Source of the DNA: Stercorarius parasiticus
Lineage: Eukaryota > Chordata > Aves > Charadriiformes > Stercorariidae
Direction of reading: 5' to 3'
Assembly (NCBI GenBank): GCA_013396915.1
Contig: VWZL01000165.1
Location: 280,684 to 344,683 of the forward strand
Length of the DNA: 64,000 nt
Made by a program: the position numbers and the translations under genes. The notes under the pieces were generated by a model. The model made no database searches and was not told the origin of the DNA. It was given only the letters and a program-made list of their open reading frames with translations. This document shows, piece after piece, positions 49,192 to 63,197 of this stretch; within the stretch, counting starts at the first letter, position 1, and the number at the start of each line of letters is the position of its first letter.

Positions 49192-49609
49192 TAGGGCTTC
49201 TTACACCAATGATCTGATGAAAATGGGCTGTTCATATGCATAATACTTGCCACCAGTTGCAGTAACTAGTCTCAGCTAGAATCACATGCAGACAGTCAAA
49301 TACCTGATGCTGCAAATTACAATTGCTGAGAAAAACAAGAAGAGAATTATTTTTTTTTTTTGCTGGTCTGAGAGCTGAAGAGATTGGATATACAAAACAG
49401 AATATATCTTATTTGTGACTTTTCAATTTATGATGAGCAAATAGCACAACATCTCTCAGATAGTAGCTGGAACAATATCAAGAATACATTGCTTTGGATC
49501 TTATAAAGTATGTCAAGATCTATCACTGATTTCTGAAAATGCATGACTGTTCATTTCAATCTTTTTCATATAATCATTTTATAGTGTTCATTATCACAAG
49601 CACATCACA

Positions 49610-49755
49610 CACATTAGCTAATTGAACTTACATCACACTGGTGAAGCAGGAAAACATTATTATTTAATTTTAGTGATCTAGACTTCTCCAAGATCATATA
49701 GTTAAACCACTGAAGAAATATGAGGAGCGTGTTTCTTGATTACATTCATTTTCAA
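49610..49755 (-). mobile_element. MIR/CORE-SINE remnant
   Basis: AGCTAATTGAACTTACATCA, CACTGGTGAAGCAGG, ACATTATTATTTAATTTTAG, GACTTCTCCAAGATCATATA, GTTAAACCACTGAAGAAAT and TTTCTTGATTAC follow the reversed MIR consensus (TTATTATCCCCATTTTAC; GACTTGCCCAAGGTCACAC; AGTAAGTGGCAGAGC). Very old. Confidence 0.65.
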
Positions 49756-52700
49756 CCAGGCACTTCAGGACATTGCACAGGACCTGGTTTTGGATTCTGC
49801 ATCCAGAGACAAGTGTTAACACCAGCTAAGCTCCAACATGTTGCTGAAGAACTCAAGGTTCTCCCTGTGCTCGCAGGCTGAATTTAAAGTTATCGGCTTG
49901 TCAGACATCTAAATGCTCTGGTAAAGGCTCCCTCCTATCTGCAGTATGTCTCATCTAGGGATTGTTACAAGAAGATAGTTTTGGGATGACCAACGTCAAC
50001 TTTATATCAGCGGAAATCTTCCACCAACAGAAGCAGAGTCCTCCTGCTGCTGCCTGCAGAGCAGGATGCTGTTCATGTCTCACTGCTTTCCAGCCTCCCT
50101 GTAACACCAAGGCAAAGATGGGACTTCGACACTTACTGTAAAGTAATGTAGCCACGAGGAATGGGAGGGTACAGAACCAGCTCTGGGGTATTTATATGGG
50201 GAAAAGTTAGTTAACGCCATTTTTGACCTCGGAACTCTCTGAACTATATCACATATACTGTGTGTATGATCTGGTTTTAATTGCAAATCCTTTGAAGTTC
50301 ACTTTTCAGCTTTAGCATTGAAAACTAAGAGTAAAAGGCCAGCATATATTTAGGCAGTAGTTAAATTAAATTAAGCCTTTCAGTTAAAGAAGTTTTTATC
50401 CATACATCTTAATGTATTTGAAACACTAAATTTTTGCTAATACTTTAATATATTGCTGTAAGTGATTGCTGGAAAATAGTCTTTACCATTCTTTACTTTC
50501 CTTTTATTTAATTCCTCCATTCTTTACTATCCTTTAATGTATTAGATTGCAGTCCTGTTCCGTAGGATATGTTTTCAGACCCTTTGTCTTCTTCAAGCAG
50601 TTTTTTCATCTGGTGGAGCCATGTTCAGGTTATTTTATTTCTGCATTGCCATCTTAGTAATTTTGGACAGGATCTTTGTAAATCACCTGGATATTACACT
50701 GGTTCCCTCAGAGGAGACTATTGCATAGTCCACTAGAATTTGCTCTTCAGAATTGCATATAGATATCCCAACTACACATCCCTTTACTTACTTTTAATCC
50801 AATTATTGCTGCTAGTGAAGCCTAAAAAAATCTTGTTCCTCCTTGGTTTTCTGTATTGCACTTTGATGAATAAACTTGCCATGTCTTTTTCTGTCACTGA
50901 TGGCTATTCTCTAAAGAACTTATTTAATTTTTCTTCTTTCCCCCTCTTCCCTTATTTTTTAGTATATTTTAATTTTCTTCACTTTGTTGTCATGTTTTTC
51001 CACTCCTGAGATTAGTAAAATATTATATTTTAGCTTTATTTTCATAAGCATCTTAAAATAAAAACTTGCATTTTTTCTGTCTTGAGGAGGCCTTGAGGTG
51101 TTGGGGGAAGTTGTTTGTTTCATGTACGCTTTTCTGCAGTGCCTTAAACTCTCGTATGGTTTATCGTTGCCATTTTCTATGGAATTTTGCCATGTCTTGT
51201 CATGCATATCCTTCTATAAGTATCGCTTTCTTCTTGTTTGTCCCCTAGGATGTCTGTGCATTAAACTGTGGTTGGTTGTTCATTGGATTTTTTTCATAAA
51301 CAATATCATTGTAGATTTCATGTCTTTTAAGATCCTAATTCCTACAGTTAATTCATTTTGTTGTCTATGTCCATGACTGTCTACGTCTACTCGACTAAAT
51401 GTCATCGCTAATAATTTTGGGAGTCATTGTTCAGTTTGAACAAAAATTGGCAGAAGGCTGAAAGCTCAAAAATATGAAGTTATTACAAGTTTCATGCAAA
51501 AAGTCTAGGTAAAGGAAAAAGATTTTGTTATCATTCCTAACAGAGAGAAAAAGGCTGCTATGTTAAGCCAGAAAACACACACCGAAGAGAGATGTTACAA
51601 AGACCTTCATCAAAGAAAGATCTTTTCCACATTACTCACCTCCCTGGACAACAGAAAACCCAGCCACAAGACACAAAACTATGCTAGTCCAAATTCTCTG
51701 CTCATAAAATCATGTGCTTTAGGATAAACTAACTTCATTGTCTCCAGTTCCTGATTTTTGTCTGCTTATCTTCCTGTATTTTGGCTCTCTGTGAGCTCCG
51801 TCACTTGCTTTAAATTGTTTGTATGATGCCTGGTATGAATGACATAAAGATGGGAAATGGTAAGGTGTAGGTACCCTTATTTTCAGTGAAGACAGTAAAT
51901 ACTCAGGAGACTCAGCATATCTAGAAGTCTACATGAAGAGTAAATTCAATCAAATAAAAAAAGCCATGAATTTTAAAATGCCTGAATCTCAGGAAGTGGA
52001 GGACACACTTTTTGTGGGTTATACTGCCTGAAGAGTTAGTTCTACACATTGCTCAGTCTGAAGAAACAGCGTTTTCATCTGTGATTTTTTTGTTTGACAA
52101 GTCAGTGATATCAAAACTGAATTCAAAAGACACTTTGAAAGAACTACTTTTTCAAGTAGGTGTAGGAAATGGGGCAAATTGTATATGCCTTGCACCAGCA
52201 TGAATCACAGGAACAGTATTTCCACCTCTGCTAGAATAAAGCATTGCTTTATTATCCTTACAGGCACATCAAATCCTTCTGCTTCTAATCTTCTAGAAAT
52301 GCTTAAGAAAATCTTTCACAGTGATGTTTTCATTGGCATTCATCTTCAAAGGTTCAATTTCAGTGCTGAAATAATTCCTGATATTTTTTTTTTCCTATTA
52401 GTTATATGACAAGCTCTCTGGTCCTTTCATTCTGTTTGCACCACTTCCAGATTGCTGGGTACCTGGCTTGTAGCAGAGGTACCCTACCACAGCTGCAGTG
52501 TAAGTGCGCAGTGCTAAGGCATGATTACTGACTTTGAACACTGAAACAATTACCAAAATAAATATGAACTATTCTCCAACAGAATTATTTTGCTCTTTTT
52601 TTTTCTTTGTGTGGACAAACGTAAAACAAAGAAAGAAGAAGTTTTTTCAAAAGATAAATATATTTATATACGCATATATATGTATTTATGTGTGTATACA

Positions 52701-55700
52701 CTTTTCAGAAAATAATGCACAAAAACATTTCTAATGATAAGCCACTTCTACTAAGTCTGTACATGCTAGGATAGAACAGCTCTCCTAACCGCTGTGTAAG
52801 TTACATTGCAAGCACCTGATTTCCATGAACAACCAATTTAGCAAACGACCATTTATTTTCCAATGTAGAATGTAAGATTGTAAAAGAAAAAAAAAAAAAA
52901 AGATTGCAAAAAGAGACATTTTCTTTCCAAGCTTTTCTATGCTTCAGGTTTAGGCAGATAAATGCTGGCATCCTGCCCAGCTTCCAAGACTGAGTTGTTA
53001 GCTGTGCACCAAGCCTCATTATAGTATGCACCCTTGGTCTATCTGCTTACTGACTAAAGGAGGAGTCAAAGCCCATCCTTTACTTAGTGATTAGCAGTTA
53101 CCTGGGAACTGTCAAGCTTGGAGTCAAAACCCTCTTCAGCCCGAGCAGATTTGTATATGCGGCCCCCACATTCCCTGACCACCAGACCAGCATCTTCTGC
53201 CTGGGGCCCCCACGTTCCTTTCCCTCAAACCACCACTGCAGAGGAGTTTGGAGTGTGAGAGATGTGGGGCATAAAGAGGCAGGGCAGGAAGGAAACTGAC
53301 GGTAGCCACTGGTCAGGGAAACCTCCTCCCTCTGGGAGTCTCAGGGGAAGTGGGCAATCAGTTTGCCAATTTAGACTTTATATCTCAGTGTCTACAGGAG
53401 AGCTAGGATCATGTAACTGTAGGGAGTGATCTTCTTGATCCTAGAGTAGGTTTTTGGTCAACTATACTAGGGGTCCTGCTGACTATGTTAACTACAACTC
53501 CATCAGCTTTAGGGAAAGATTGCTTATAGACACCGACGTAATGACACCTAAGTGCAGACATCTTAATCTGAGATCTGAATTCCACTATTTCTGTTTTCTT
53601 TGAAAAGTATAGTATAGAAAACATTTCAAGGACTAAGATCAGGAACTCCATTCTGCTCCCTCTCATGGGAAGGTGGCATTCTTCTGCTTCTTCCATGTCC
53701 ACCTCATTGTCAACAGAGAGGATGTTGCACTTCTTCCATTCACCAAATATCTCATACTGATTAGGACACTTCCCTGAGATGTAAGTGTTATGGGTTAAAA
53801 CCTCCAACTGGTCAAGAAGAGTTTACAACCCAAATTTCCTCTTTCTAATGTTCTCTAGCTACTCAGTTATTGCAAGAAAGAAACAGGTCATTGCTCCACC
53901 TTTGAAAAAAGGCTCTTCTAGAATTACTGCAGGTTGAAGATGAATATATTTCCAATGCAGTTCATAACTGTGACTGAATGACCTAGATTTCCAAACAAAG
54001 ATATTTGGCTAGTAGCTGTTTCCATAAATTTATTTAACTGTCAGTATTCAGTATGTAACTGGGGTTGATACTTTTCCATGTCAGCTGACACTGCTGAGCT
54101 AAAATTCAAGGCCTATGAGAATGTTTTGGAGTCATTTTGATTCTGACATGTTTTTTATTTCCATTAGATCATAAATAAGTTTAATTTTGTCATCTCCAGG
54201 ACACAGAACATTTTGTCTCAGGAGGTTGCCGATTCTTTAATTCAGGGCCTTATTCTCTCTGCTGGATAGCTGCATTTAATGTTCGGACACCTGTAAGTCA
54301 CCACCTACCCTGAACTCTGCAGCTACGATGCCAGCTCCCATGCTACCAAATCTGTAATAACACGCTGGAGATCTCTGGGGTTGTACCCATTATATTAGAG
54401 CAAGGATTCTTCTACCTTAAAAGGCTCTTTTACCTAACCATATCCATGATTGCCTCTATATGTTTCTGAAGACACAAAACCAAAGTTAGAATTTAGGTAG
54501 CTATGCAAGGTGTGGCTCCAACCATGGAGGTGAGATGTGAGATCATAGAAATACAGCTTTCTTGGTGTTGACTGGCGAAAGGCAGGAAAGCACTTTAAGA
54601 CAACAGAATTTAACTTCTTAAAGGTATGTTAGAAGTGGTACACAGACACTTTGAATTCAATTCACTTCTGAGACAACCTAATAGATATCAAACAGAAATA
54701 TGGATGTTCTTGCTTTTTTGTCCAGACAAGGATGAATCTAATTTTCTTTAGTCACTAGAATGGTCTGGATAGCAGCACTGAGTCTCTGTGGAGCTAAAAC
54801 AACACTGCACTGCCATGAAGAAGAATTAGAGGATGGTTAAATTTGAAATGTCATTACCAGCCAATAGAGACGATATCCCTTTACTTTCTAAACTGTCTGA
54901 TTTCCCATTTAAAAATTTATATTGAATACATTAGAGTATGCTGACCTTTGTAATGAATGCGTAATGGGTGCTGTAAGCAGATCAGAAAGAAAAGAAAATG
55001 TCAATAGAAAGTAAAAAATATGGATGAAATTAGTTTAATTACAGTGGAATTCCTACTGGCTTATATTATACTCACAGTAATACTAAAAGAGTTCACCATG
55101 ATTAATGTTATTAAAGTGTGTGCCAAACGAAATAACGATTGTTTTCCTTTCATAGGAAAAAAACGCTTCCACTTACAGTGTAGTAAGATGAAATATTTCA
55201 CTTTTGCTGTGTAGGTACATTAACATCTGTAATTAAATGAATCAGCTGCAAGGGCACACATAACGTTTTCCAAAGATGGTTTCTCCCTGTTTGACTCCAT
55301 CTCTGACCCTCTCTTTTCTTCTGCCTCAACTTCTTTCTTTGCATAGGACCTCAGTCTTTTTACAACACATACAGGATTAAAAATCCCCTTTGATCTCTTC
55401 AGTTTGTTTTTGTCCCTGGTCTCTTGTTACAGATATAGAAGTTTCTCTCTCCTTCTTTTTAATCCTCTCCAAATTCTGACCTATTTCAAAGGTCCAACAG
55501 TCTTCTTTCCATGATTTCATCTCTAACTTATTGCATATGATGTTTATAATCACAATTGTCCTCTTGCTTATTGTATTCTCATGCCTCATCAATACGAATT
55601 CATCCGTTGCAGTCTATTGAGTCTCCTAATAGTTAAAAAGTTATTATTTTTAGCAAAATTTTAGAGTGAGTACTTCACTTTCATTCTCCCGGACCTGTCA

Positions 55701-57795
55701 GCTACATAGAACACTATCACCACCAATTCTATTTTTCTTAATTTTTTTTTTTTTTTACAGATCTCTCCTTGTTCTTCTCTTTTCTCTGTTGTTGAATTTT
55801 TTGTTTCTTTGTTTTACTATATCTGCTGTATTCTTGCATCTCCCTAATTTTCTTCAGGTAACCCCAAGATACTGTCTCTCATTCCTTTTCCTTCTCTGCT
55901 CCATGTTTTCTCCTTTAGCTTTTTGCATCAAGACTACACCCAAATAATAAGCCTAAAATACAGTATTTACAACCCATATGTGAAGATAAAACTTGTGTCT
56001 CAAATGCGATGACATCTTTTACTTTGAAACTAACACATGCAGCTTTAGCACAACTTGCTATATTCAGAATGATGCTGCTCTTGGATCATCACTTTGTTTC
56101 TATAACTTCTCTTTTTCTGTCCATTCATTTGCTGTTCCATGAAACAGCTCAAGAAACAAGTAGCTTATCTTACACATAAAGCTGACCATTTCTAGATCAC
56201 CCTACCATGTCCTGGTGTTAAAAGACCATACTTGCCTTCAGTTCCTAAGTCTCACATTTTATTTCAGGCTTAATTTTTACACTTATACTATTATAAAAAC
56301 TCCCTTAACACTTAATTATCCTCCTTCAAATCCAACCTTAAAACTTTCATATATAACTGCTAGCCCAGTTTATGCTTAAGCCTTTCAAAGCTCTTTTCAT
56401 TAGAAACCTCTTCTTGTATTGTGTTTGTCCACCTTCTATAAAAAAAGAGATTGTGGATCGTAACCAAGGTCATAGCTAATATAGCAATAGAAGTATAAAT
56501 AGCATTTCTGAGGACTTTGTTTTATATATATTTCATATGTCTGTAGTGCAATGAAAAGATAGATGGCCCAGTTACTTTAAATGAGTTCACCTCACCTAAC
56601 TTCAGCTACATCTGCGGTAGATTTCTTTTATAGTCAATAGGGAAAATAGGCACTTCTAGAATGTGATTCACTTCCTCTTAATATGGATGTCAAAACCTGG
56701 TGTACAGCAAGAATGAAATCCTACACTGCTAATGTTCAATTGGACTCTTGCCACCAGCTTGAATAGGGCCAGAATTTATCCCCAAATATGCTAAGAGCTT
56801 TTTCAGAGATATGTTCAAATCAACTTTCCAAATTCCACACTGCACACCAAAATCTTAAGCCAAACCCAGCAGAAGATCCAAAATCAATATGACTTTTCCA
56901 ATATGCTAACTTCTAAAGTTGAAAACTTAGAAATTTCCACTTAGAACATGACATGAAGTAACAGCGACAAGTTTAATAAATAACTAGCTATGATACAATT
57001 ACATATTTTAATCAGAGACAGGATTTTGGATTACTTCTGTGGAAAAACTAGATACCAGTAAGCAACCAAGCCACGACCTCAAAATAAAAATTAATGATCA
57101 TCACCTATCAAATCCTAATCAAATTTAGTAATAAGAATATATATTAGAACAAGAACAACTAAAAAAAACCAACATTTTTAAGATCCAGTTATCCATATTT
57201 CAAGACTTTATCCGATTGAGAGTTTAGACTTTGCATGTGCTCTAGAGAATTGTTCATTAAACAATTAAAATGATGAAAAACAATAAATCATAAACAATGC
57301 TAAGATTTTTTTAAATGCTAATTTTTTTTTAAACTCACTTCTCCAACTTCTAATAACTCAGTTTAAGACATCTATTTTTAATATTTAATATTGGTGAAGA
57401 AAAAAATCTTAGTAGAAAGGCTAGAGGCTGGAAAAGTCATCAACGTGCAGCTAATGTTTTTATCTCATGCCAGTTTCTTCCTCAGACAATAATTAGAGAG
57501 AAATACAAGAACCATTTCTGGAATGGTATTATTGAAAAAAAAATAATAATAATAATTACCATGTTGTCACAATACCGCTGGACTGGTTCCTGTGAAACCC
57601 CACTTCAAATATTAAAACCACTTCCAAATACCTTGTTATGATCCCTAAATGAGGAATAAAACTTGAAATGTGATATTTGAGGTTAAAAGATTATTTTTTC
57701 ATAATTTACTAATTTATACATGCTTTAATTTCCACATAAATCTTATGCTACTCAGGACAGGACCACAGCACTGTTTATGAAAATAGGTGTCAGAT
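49756..57795. other. Unannotated sequence, no recognisable gene
   Basis: About 8 kb of AT-rich unique DNA. Frames such as 53807-53409 minus (132 codons) have no recognised motif. Pyrimidine-rich stretches occur around 55730-55900. A weak CR1-like reverse transcriptase echo near 50660-50700 was judged too weak to call. Confidence 0.5.
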
Positions 57796-58388
57796 TGTAC
57801 TGGGTTTGGCTGAGATAGAGTTAATTTTCTTCACAGTAGCTAGGAGAGGGGCTATGGTTTGGATTTGTGATCAGAACAGTGTTGGTAACACACGGGTGTT
57901 CTAGCTATTGCTGAGCAGTGCTTACACAGAGTCAAGGCCTTTTCTGGTCCTCACACTGCCCCACCAGCAACTAGGCTGGGGGTGCACAAGAGGTTGGAAG
58001 GGGACACAGCTGGGACAGCTGACCCCAACTGATCAAAGCGATATGCCGCACCATACCATGTCATCCTCTTCAATGAAAGCTGGGAGAAGGTGGACGAAGG
58101 GGGGACATTCAGAGTTATGGCATTTGTTTTCACAAGTAGCCGTTATGCGTGATGGAGCCCTGCTTTCCTGGAGATGGCTTTAGCCACTTGCCTGCAATAG
58201 GAAGCGGTGAATGAATTCCTTGTTTTGCTTTGCTTGGGTGCACAACTTTTGTTTTACCTATTAAACTGTCTTTGTTTCAACCCAAGAGTTGTCTTAACTT
58301 TACCCTTCCATTTCTTTCCCCCATCTCATCGGCAGAGACTGAGTGAGTGGCTGTGTGGGGCAGAGCTGCCTGCCAGGGTTAAACCACA
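57796..58388 (+). mobile_element. Solo LTR of an avian ERVL-type endogenous retrovirus
   Basis: About 590 bp that I recognise as a common neoavian ERVL-type LTR. It begins TGTACTGGGTTTGGCTGAGA and ends GGGTTAAACCACA, so it has TG and CA ends. Landmarks inside are CACAGAGTCAAGGCCTTTTC, GGGGACACAGCTGGGACAGC, TGGAGCCCTGCTTTCCTGG and the tail AATTCCTTGTTTTGCTTTGC. An ATTAAA poly-A signal lies at 58260-58265. No internal retroviral genes flank it, so it is a solo LTR left by recombination between two LTRs. Target duplications are not clear. Open frames within it are not genes. Confidence 0.93.
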
Positions 58389-61300
58389 ATATGTATGAAG
58401 ATACAGATGTGTCATGCTTTACCTATGTTGCAACGATAATATTCAGTAATATTCATCTCATTTTTCTGCTTTATGCGCTTTAGAGTAAAGGGGTAAAACA
58501 AACAGGAAACCCATGGAGAAGTAAAGAATCTGGCATTAGATGCTTGTGTAATAGGTATGGTATATTTGTCTAAGAAACCAGGAAAATCTATGAAGAATAA
58601 CACCAGTAAAGTACTTATGCAAAAGAAGGAGAGCAGTAATCAATTTAAAAGATCTTTCTTCAAAGTACCACCCTATTTCATAAACATTAAAAGGAGTAAG
58701 GAACACTGCCTACAGTGTTGGAAATTTGCTGAACAAAAGAGATACTCATTAAAAAAACCCCAAACATACAATATATTAAATCTCATTGACAAAGGGGGAT
58801 GGGGAAATATTCAACAACTGGCAAAAGTATAAAAACAAGTTCAAATGAGAACCATAAGTCCCACAACGATCCAGTGGAAAAAGAGGACGGGAGCACAAGT
58901 CGGCTAAATACTGATTCAACTCGCAGGCTATCAGTTGGCACTGAGTGATATATGAAATCCCAAAGATTGCCAAAATCCAAACCAGCATAATATTTAAACT
59001 ATAAAGGGGCCCTGCTGACCCATTACAAAGTTTTCCTTATTTTTTAAATTATAGGTTGGCCTCTTAGACGTGCTTTGGCCAAGCTCTCAAAAGAAGGGAT
59101 TTAAGCCTTTTTTATTTGGAATCATCATTTGCTTGAAGCTCATACTTCTCTCTCCAAAGCCTAAGCAGGGGCTGTATGGTCAGTGCATGGCAGCAGCATA
59201 GAGCAGACAGGTCGTGTACACTGTTACCTTCCAGATATTTGGAGCCACGCTGTCTGTGAAAAGGAACTCTGAATCTGAACCGACTTGCAAGTTTAACCAG
59301 GTTTGCAGCTGCTTTGTGTTGTTGAGGTGGCACAAAAAAGCAAAACCGGACCAGGGAGTCTGGCTTTGGGAGTGGAAATTCAAAGGACATTGATTAAAAC
59401 TTAAACATACTGGTTAAACTTGGAAAAACATGTTATTGCAATATTTGTGTTAAACATCAGCTGAAAACAAACACCTTTTTTTTTGGTTTCCTAATGGATG
59501 AGTAGAACAATTCTCAAAGACTATAAAATGTCGTTTAAGAGACTGAGGTTTTATTATCATGCCCATATTTTTAATATTTCAATTATGTTGAGGAGCAGAA
59601 CGATCAAAATTCTGAGATGTGGCAGTTTGTGTGGTATTTGTGGTCTTGCCATACCTCAAAATTCTGGAAATTGCAGAAAACAGTTTGAACTCTCAAGATT
59701 TATAGTCCAATCTCTAGACTTCCCAGGCTAGCTAACTATGTTAGAGACAAGCCCAAATTAATCCTCAGTTCTGGACATCTGCAAACCACAGATCAAAATC
59801 AGTACCCATGGTCTGCAGTTCTGTGCTTTTGTAGTTTGGATGAATTATCTGAATCAAACATCCAAAGCGTCAACAACAGGGAAAAATCAATCAGAAACAT
59901 ATGCCATTTTAAAGCTCTTCTTCCAGCTGCTTAGGGGAATAGAAGGCTGGCTCCTTCCACAAATGCCTTAGGCCTTCTGATCCACCCCAAAAAGCGGCAA
60001 GTAGAAGGGAACAAGATGGAAATAGCAGCGGAAGCTGTTCTCACTATCCTCTTACACACTTACATTTTAGGATAGTGTTGTCTTTAAGTGGTAACAAGTA
60101 CTATCTGTCCCTTCTATGTCCATATGGGACGGCATAGTTCTGCACATTTATTTTTTTAAAAAAATGAAACTAAACACTTTAATTTAGAACCTCAAAATGT
60201 ACCTGATTAAGTCTCAGAACTGGAAAGAAAGGGGTTAATATTTAGAAATACTGCTTTATTGGAAATTCTGGTGGTAAAAAGAGGTTTTTTTTCAGAAAAT
60301 AAAATATAAAATTTTGAGCAGAGACGTAAGAAATCTCAGTATAGATGTTTATATATGTACACACTTGGTTTGTACAATTTTTTAAATTAAGTTGAGCTCT
60401 GGAGATCTGATCCAGCTATGATTTCAGCTGCAGCCTGTAGGTCTCCCTCACTGACAGTTTCTAATTTAGATGGCTCATCTAAGGGCTTAAAATGAAGTCA
60501 CATTAATCCATATGATGTAGCCCCACATGCAGCCTGTGCCACTATGGGACCATGAGAAGGTTTAGGTTGAGCAAGCCTTGAACTCTCTCAATGCCAAGGA
60601 TGCCTGGGGCTATAAAGCTGTGACACTACAAAGTTTTTAACCCAAGGCAGTCCCCATAGAAAGTTCTGGACATCTGCAGGCAAAAGTAAACCGGAAAGAA
60701 ACCAGTCAGGTTTCTGAGAGAAGCCAGTTGTAAGCTTGTTGGCATCACTGTATGTCCATTAAACATGATAATCTACTTTACTAGAATATGCCTGACCTAG
60801 TCTGTGCATTGCTGCCACATTAGGCTTACAACTACTGAAGTGCTTTGGACTGCTACACGATCACTGAATTTTATAAGAGCTGCTTGTAAGGAAGACTAAA
60901 GAAACAACCATTTGGCTTCGTTTTATCCCCCAAACTTGAAGTTGTTTTCAGTATAACAAGCCTTATCCAGTACAAGAACAGGAATTCGCAGTTGCATGTA
61001 CTGCCGAGTGTTCCCTAGAAAAAACAAGACAGTTGGGAAATGAGGAAAATGTTTGTAAGAAGACAGATACTTTCTTTTAAATTGTCACATCATAAAGTCT
61101 CAAACTGTTACAGAAGATATAGAAGCAGCATGCATAAACCTTAGATAATTTTCACAGACCCTCTGAAGAGGAATGAGAAGCCATTCAAAATGCTGTGTTT
61201 CTTGCACAGGACTTTGGTGATATTCTTCAAAGTACTTTGCCAGGTTTTGTTGCACCTCTGTATTTTTGTTTTTCCTTTCCCTTAATTTCTAAAGATATTA

Positions 61301-61640
61301 ACACCAGATTGGGGTCAGATACCAATGTGAAATCATGACTGTAACCCAACTTTAAGAAGAGAGGAATTTGTAAAAATAAAAACAAGGAGTGGATTTAAAG
61401 GAGGTATATCTCCTCTGACTACTTTTACGTCTTGTATCATTTTATGTCCACCAAGATACACGTACACTTAATTTGTTGAGTGGACAGAGTATTCTGTTTT
61501 TCATATGGCTGGCATATATTTCTTTAATCTTTATCTAGATGACAAGCTCAGAGTAAGTCAGTTGCAAGAGAATTAAACAAATGTTAATATGAGGAACAGC
61601 CTTGGAGTTGCTGCAGAATAGAGAATAGATATAGAATAAC
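58389..61640. other. Unannotated sequence, no recognisable gene
   Basis: AT-rich. Two overlapping minus-strand frames (59390-59112, 92 codons; 59383-59180, 67 codons) precede an AATAAA-type signal on that strand near 59123, but neither is recognised. Confidence 0.5.
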
Positions 61641-61755
61641 CAGACTGAACGCCAGGTTCTGCCCCTGGCTGTTTGTGTTATCCCAAGCCAACTCGTTTGC
61701 ACTTGTGATCCCTCAATAGCCTATCTGTGAAAAGGGGATAATATTCCTTTTTAGC
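61641..61755 (+). mobile_element. MIR/CORE-SINE remnant
   Basis: Forward MIR order: AGACTGAACGCCAGGTTCTG, GGCTGTTTGTGTTATCCCAA, GCCAACTCGTTTGCACTTGT, CCCTCAATAGCCTATCTGTG, AAAAGGGGATAATATTCC. This matches GACCTGGGTTC, CTGTGTGACCTTGGGCAAG, CTCTGTGCCTCAGTTTCC and TCTGTAAAATGGGGATAATA. Confidence 0.77.
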
Positions 61756-61853
61756 ACCTTCTCTGTTCTCTTTTGGGCAGAGTGCTATCCTTTTCATGTG
61801 TGCTTGCATGCTGTCTCTCACAACAGTAGCTGATTAGTAGTTAATACTCAGGA

Positions 61854-61885
61854 AAAAAACAAACAAACAAACAAAAAACAACATA
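61854..61885. repeat. AAAC microsatellite
   Basis: About five AAAC units followed by A-rich sequence. Confidence 0.9.
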
Positions 61886-63197
61886 TATGCTAACTGGACA
61901 ATGAATTTTCACCCAAACCAAAACTTTCTGCGATAACATAATGATTTCTTTTATCATTAATGTACCTCATTGCCAGAATCCAGTTTCTGGAGAGAGACAG
62001 ACAAACAGAAAACGCGTAGGGCACTCATCTAGAATGCAGAGTTCACATCCACTTGATTGAAAATAAGGATCTGCACTTAGGTCTTCATGACAGGAAAGTG
62101 GTTTTTTTAGAGTCAAGGTCTGTTATCCCATCTTCTGCAACTGTTCGGTATCATGTAATTAAATATTCTATGGATAAGAAACATCCAATTCACCATGACT
62201 AATTTCAGGAACTTAAATGAGGTTCCCTAATTAATAGCTTAGGTATCCTAAATACTTAGTAGAAAGGCATAAACCTCTTGGACTGTTTTCAGCCTTTTTT
62301 TGTTTTCTTTTTGGAATAAGGAATCAATCCTGAATCTTTTGCATCATCAAGGCACAGACTAACCATATTTCTTTTGTGAGAAATTCACCAGTTCTTATGA
62401 CCATTTAGAAAAGTTTCATTTGCAATCCAGCAAAAAAGCAAACACAGTATTGACATTTCAGATATTTCCAAAGAATATAAAAAAGTTTTCATTACTGCAA
62501 GGAATAAATCAGCAAATCTTTAGGAAAGTGAAGTCAACTCTGTATGTCTTTGATCTGATCTTTCTGGATAGCTCGAAAGAATACATAGAGTTAAATAACT
62601 CTCTCTTCCCAGAATATGATCTTTCTAAAAATAATGCTTCAGCTGCATCCAGAAACACTAAAATAAGATTTATATGGTATCATTGGGGACCATCTCTTGC
62701 CATAGGAGTCACATACCATTTTCCAAGTAGAATAGCATACTGTAAAAATGGTGCAGCAAAATCATTGTAATGATGTACAAATGCAACAGGTCCTTAAACA
62801 AAGGCTGAAATTAAATTTAGCCTCAGCAATTTTTTATATCTACAAGAGATTTACAAATGTAAGTAAACATTGCAGCTACTTTATTATTTATTCTGCTTTT
62901 AAAAAGCCTAAGCCAATGAAATGGTGTAGTAATTTTTAGTTCTTATTTGGAGAACTAAGAATTGGGGGTGAGGTGCTTATTCACTTGAGAATTAGGAGAG
63001 TTATTTTCTACATGTCAAACACAGTAGACAGCACAGTTATAGTACAGAATTTCATTAACACTAGAAGTTCTTGTAAAAGCATATATAGTCACGAAGGGTG
63101 ACATATACTTAAACCATTTTGATACTCTAAAATGTAGGGCGGTGATGCATTTATGTATATATGTGTATATTTTGCATACATATATTATGAAGGAAAA
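61886..63197. other. Unannotated sequence, no recognisable gene
   Basis: AT-rich. The longest frame is 116 codons (62420-62770 plus), without a known motif. A TA-rich stretch lies around 63145-63190. Confidence 0.5.

Noticed and set aside
50640..50720. CR1-like reverse transcriptase echo (ATCTTTGTAAATCACCTGGAT)
   Set aside because: Only about 30 bases resemble CR1 and the neighbouring sequence does not follow the CR1 order.
53409..53807. 132-codon minus-strand frame
   Set aside because: No recognisable domain, no splice signals that support it, and the length is within what can occur by chance here.
59112..59390. Overlapping minus-strand frames followed by an AATAAA signal
   Set aside because: Two frames are equally open, neither is recognisable, and AATAAA is frequent in AT-rich DNA.
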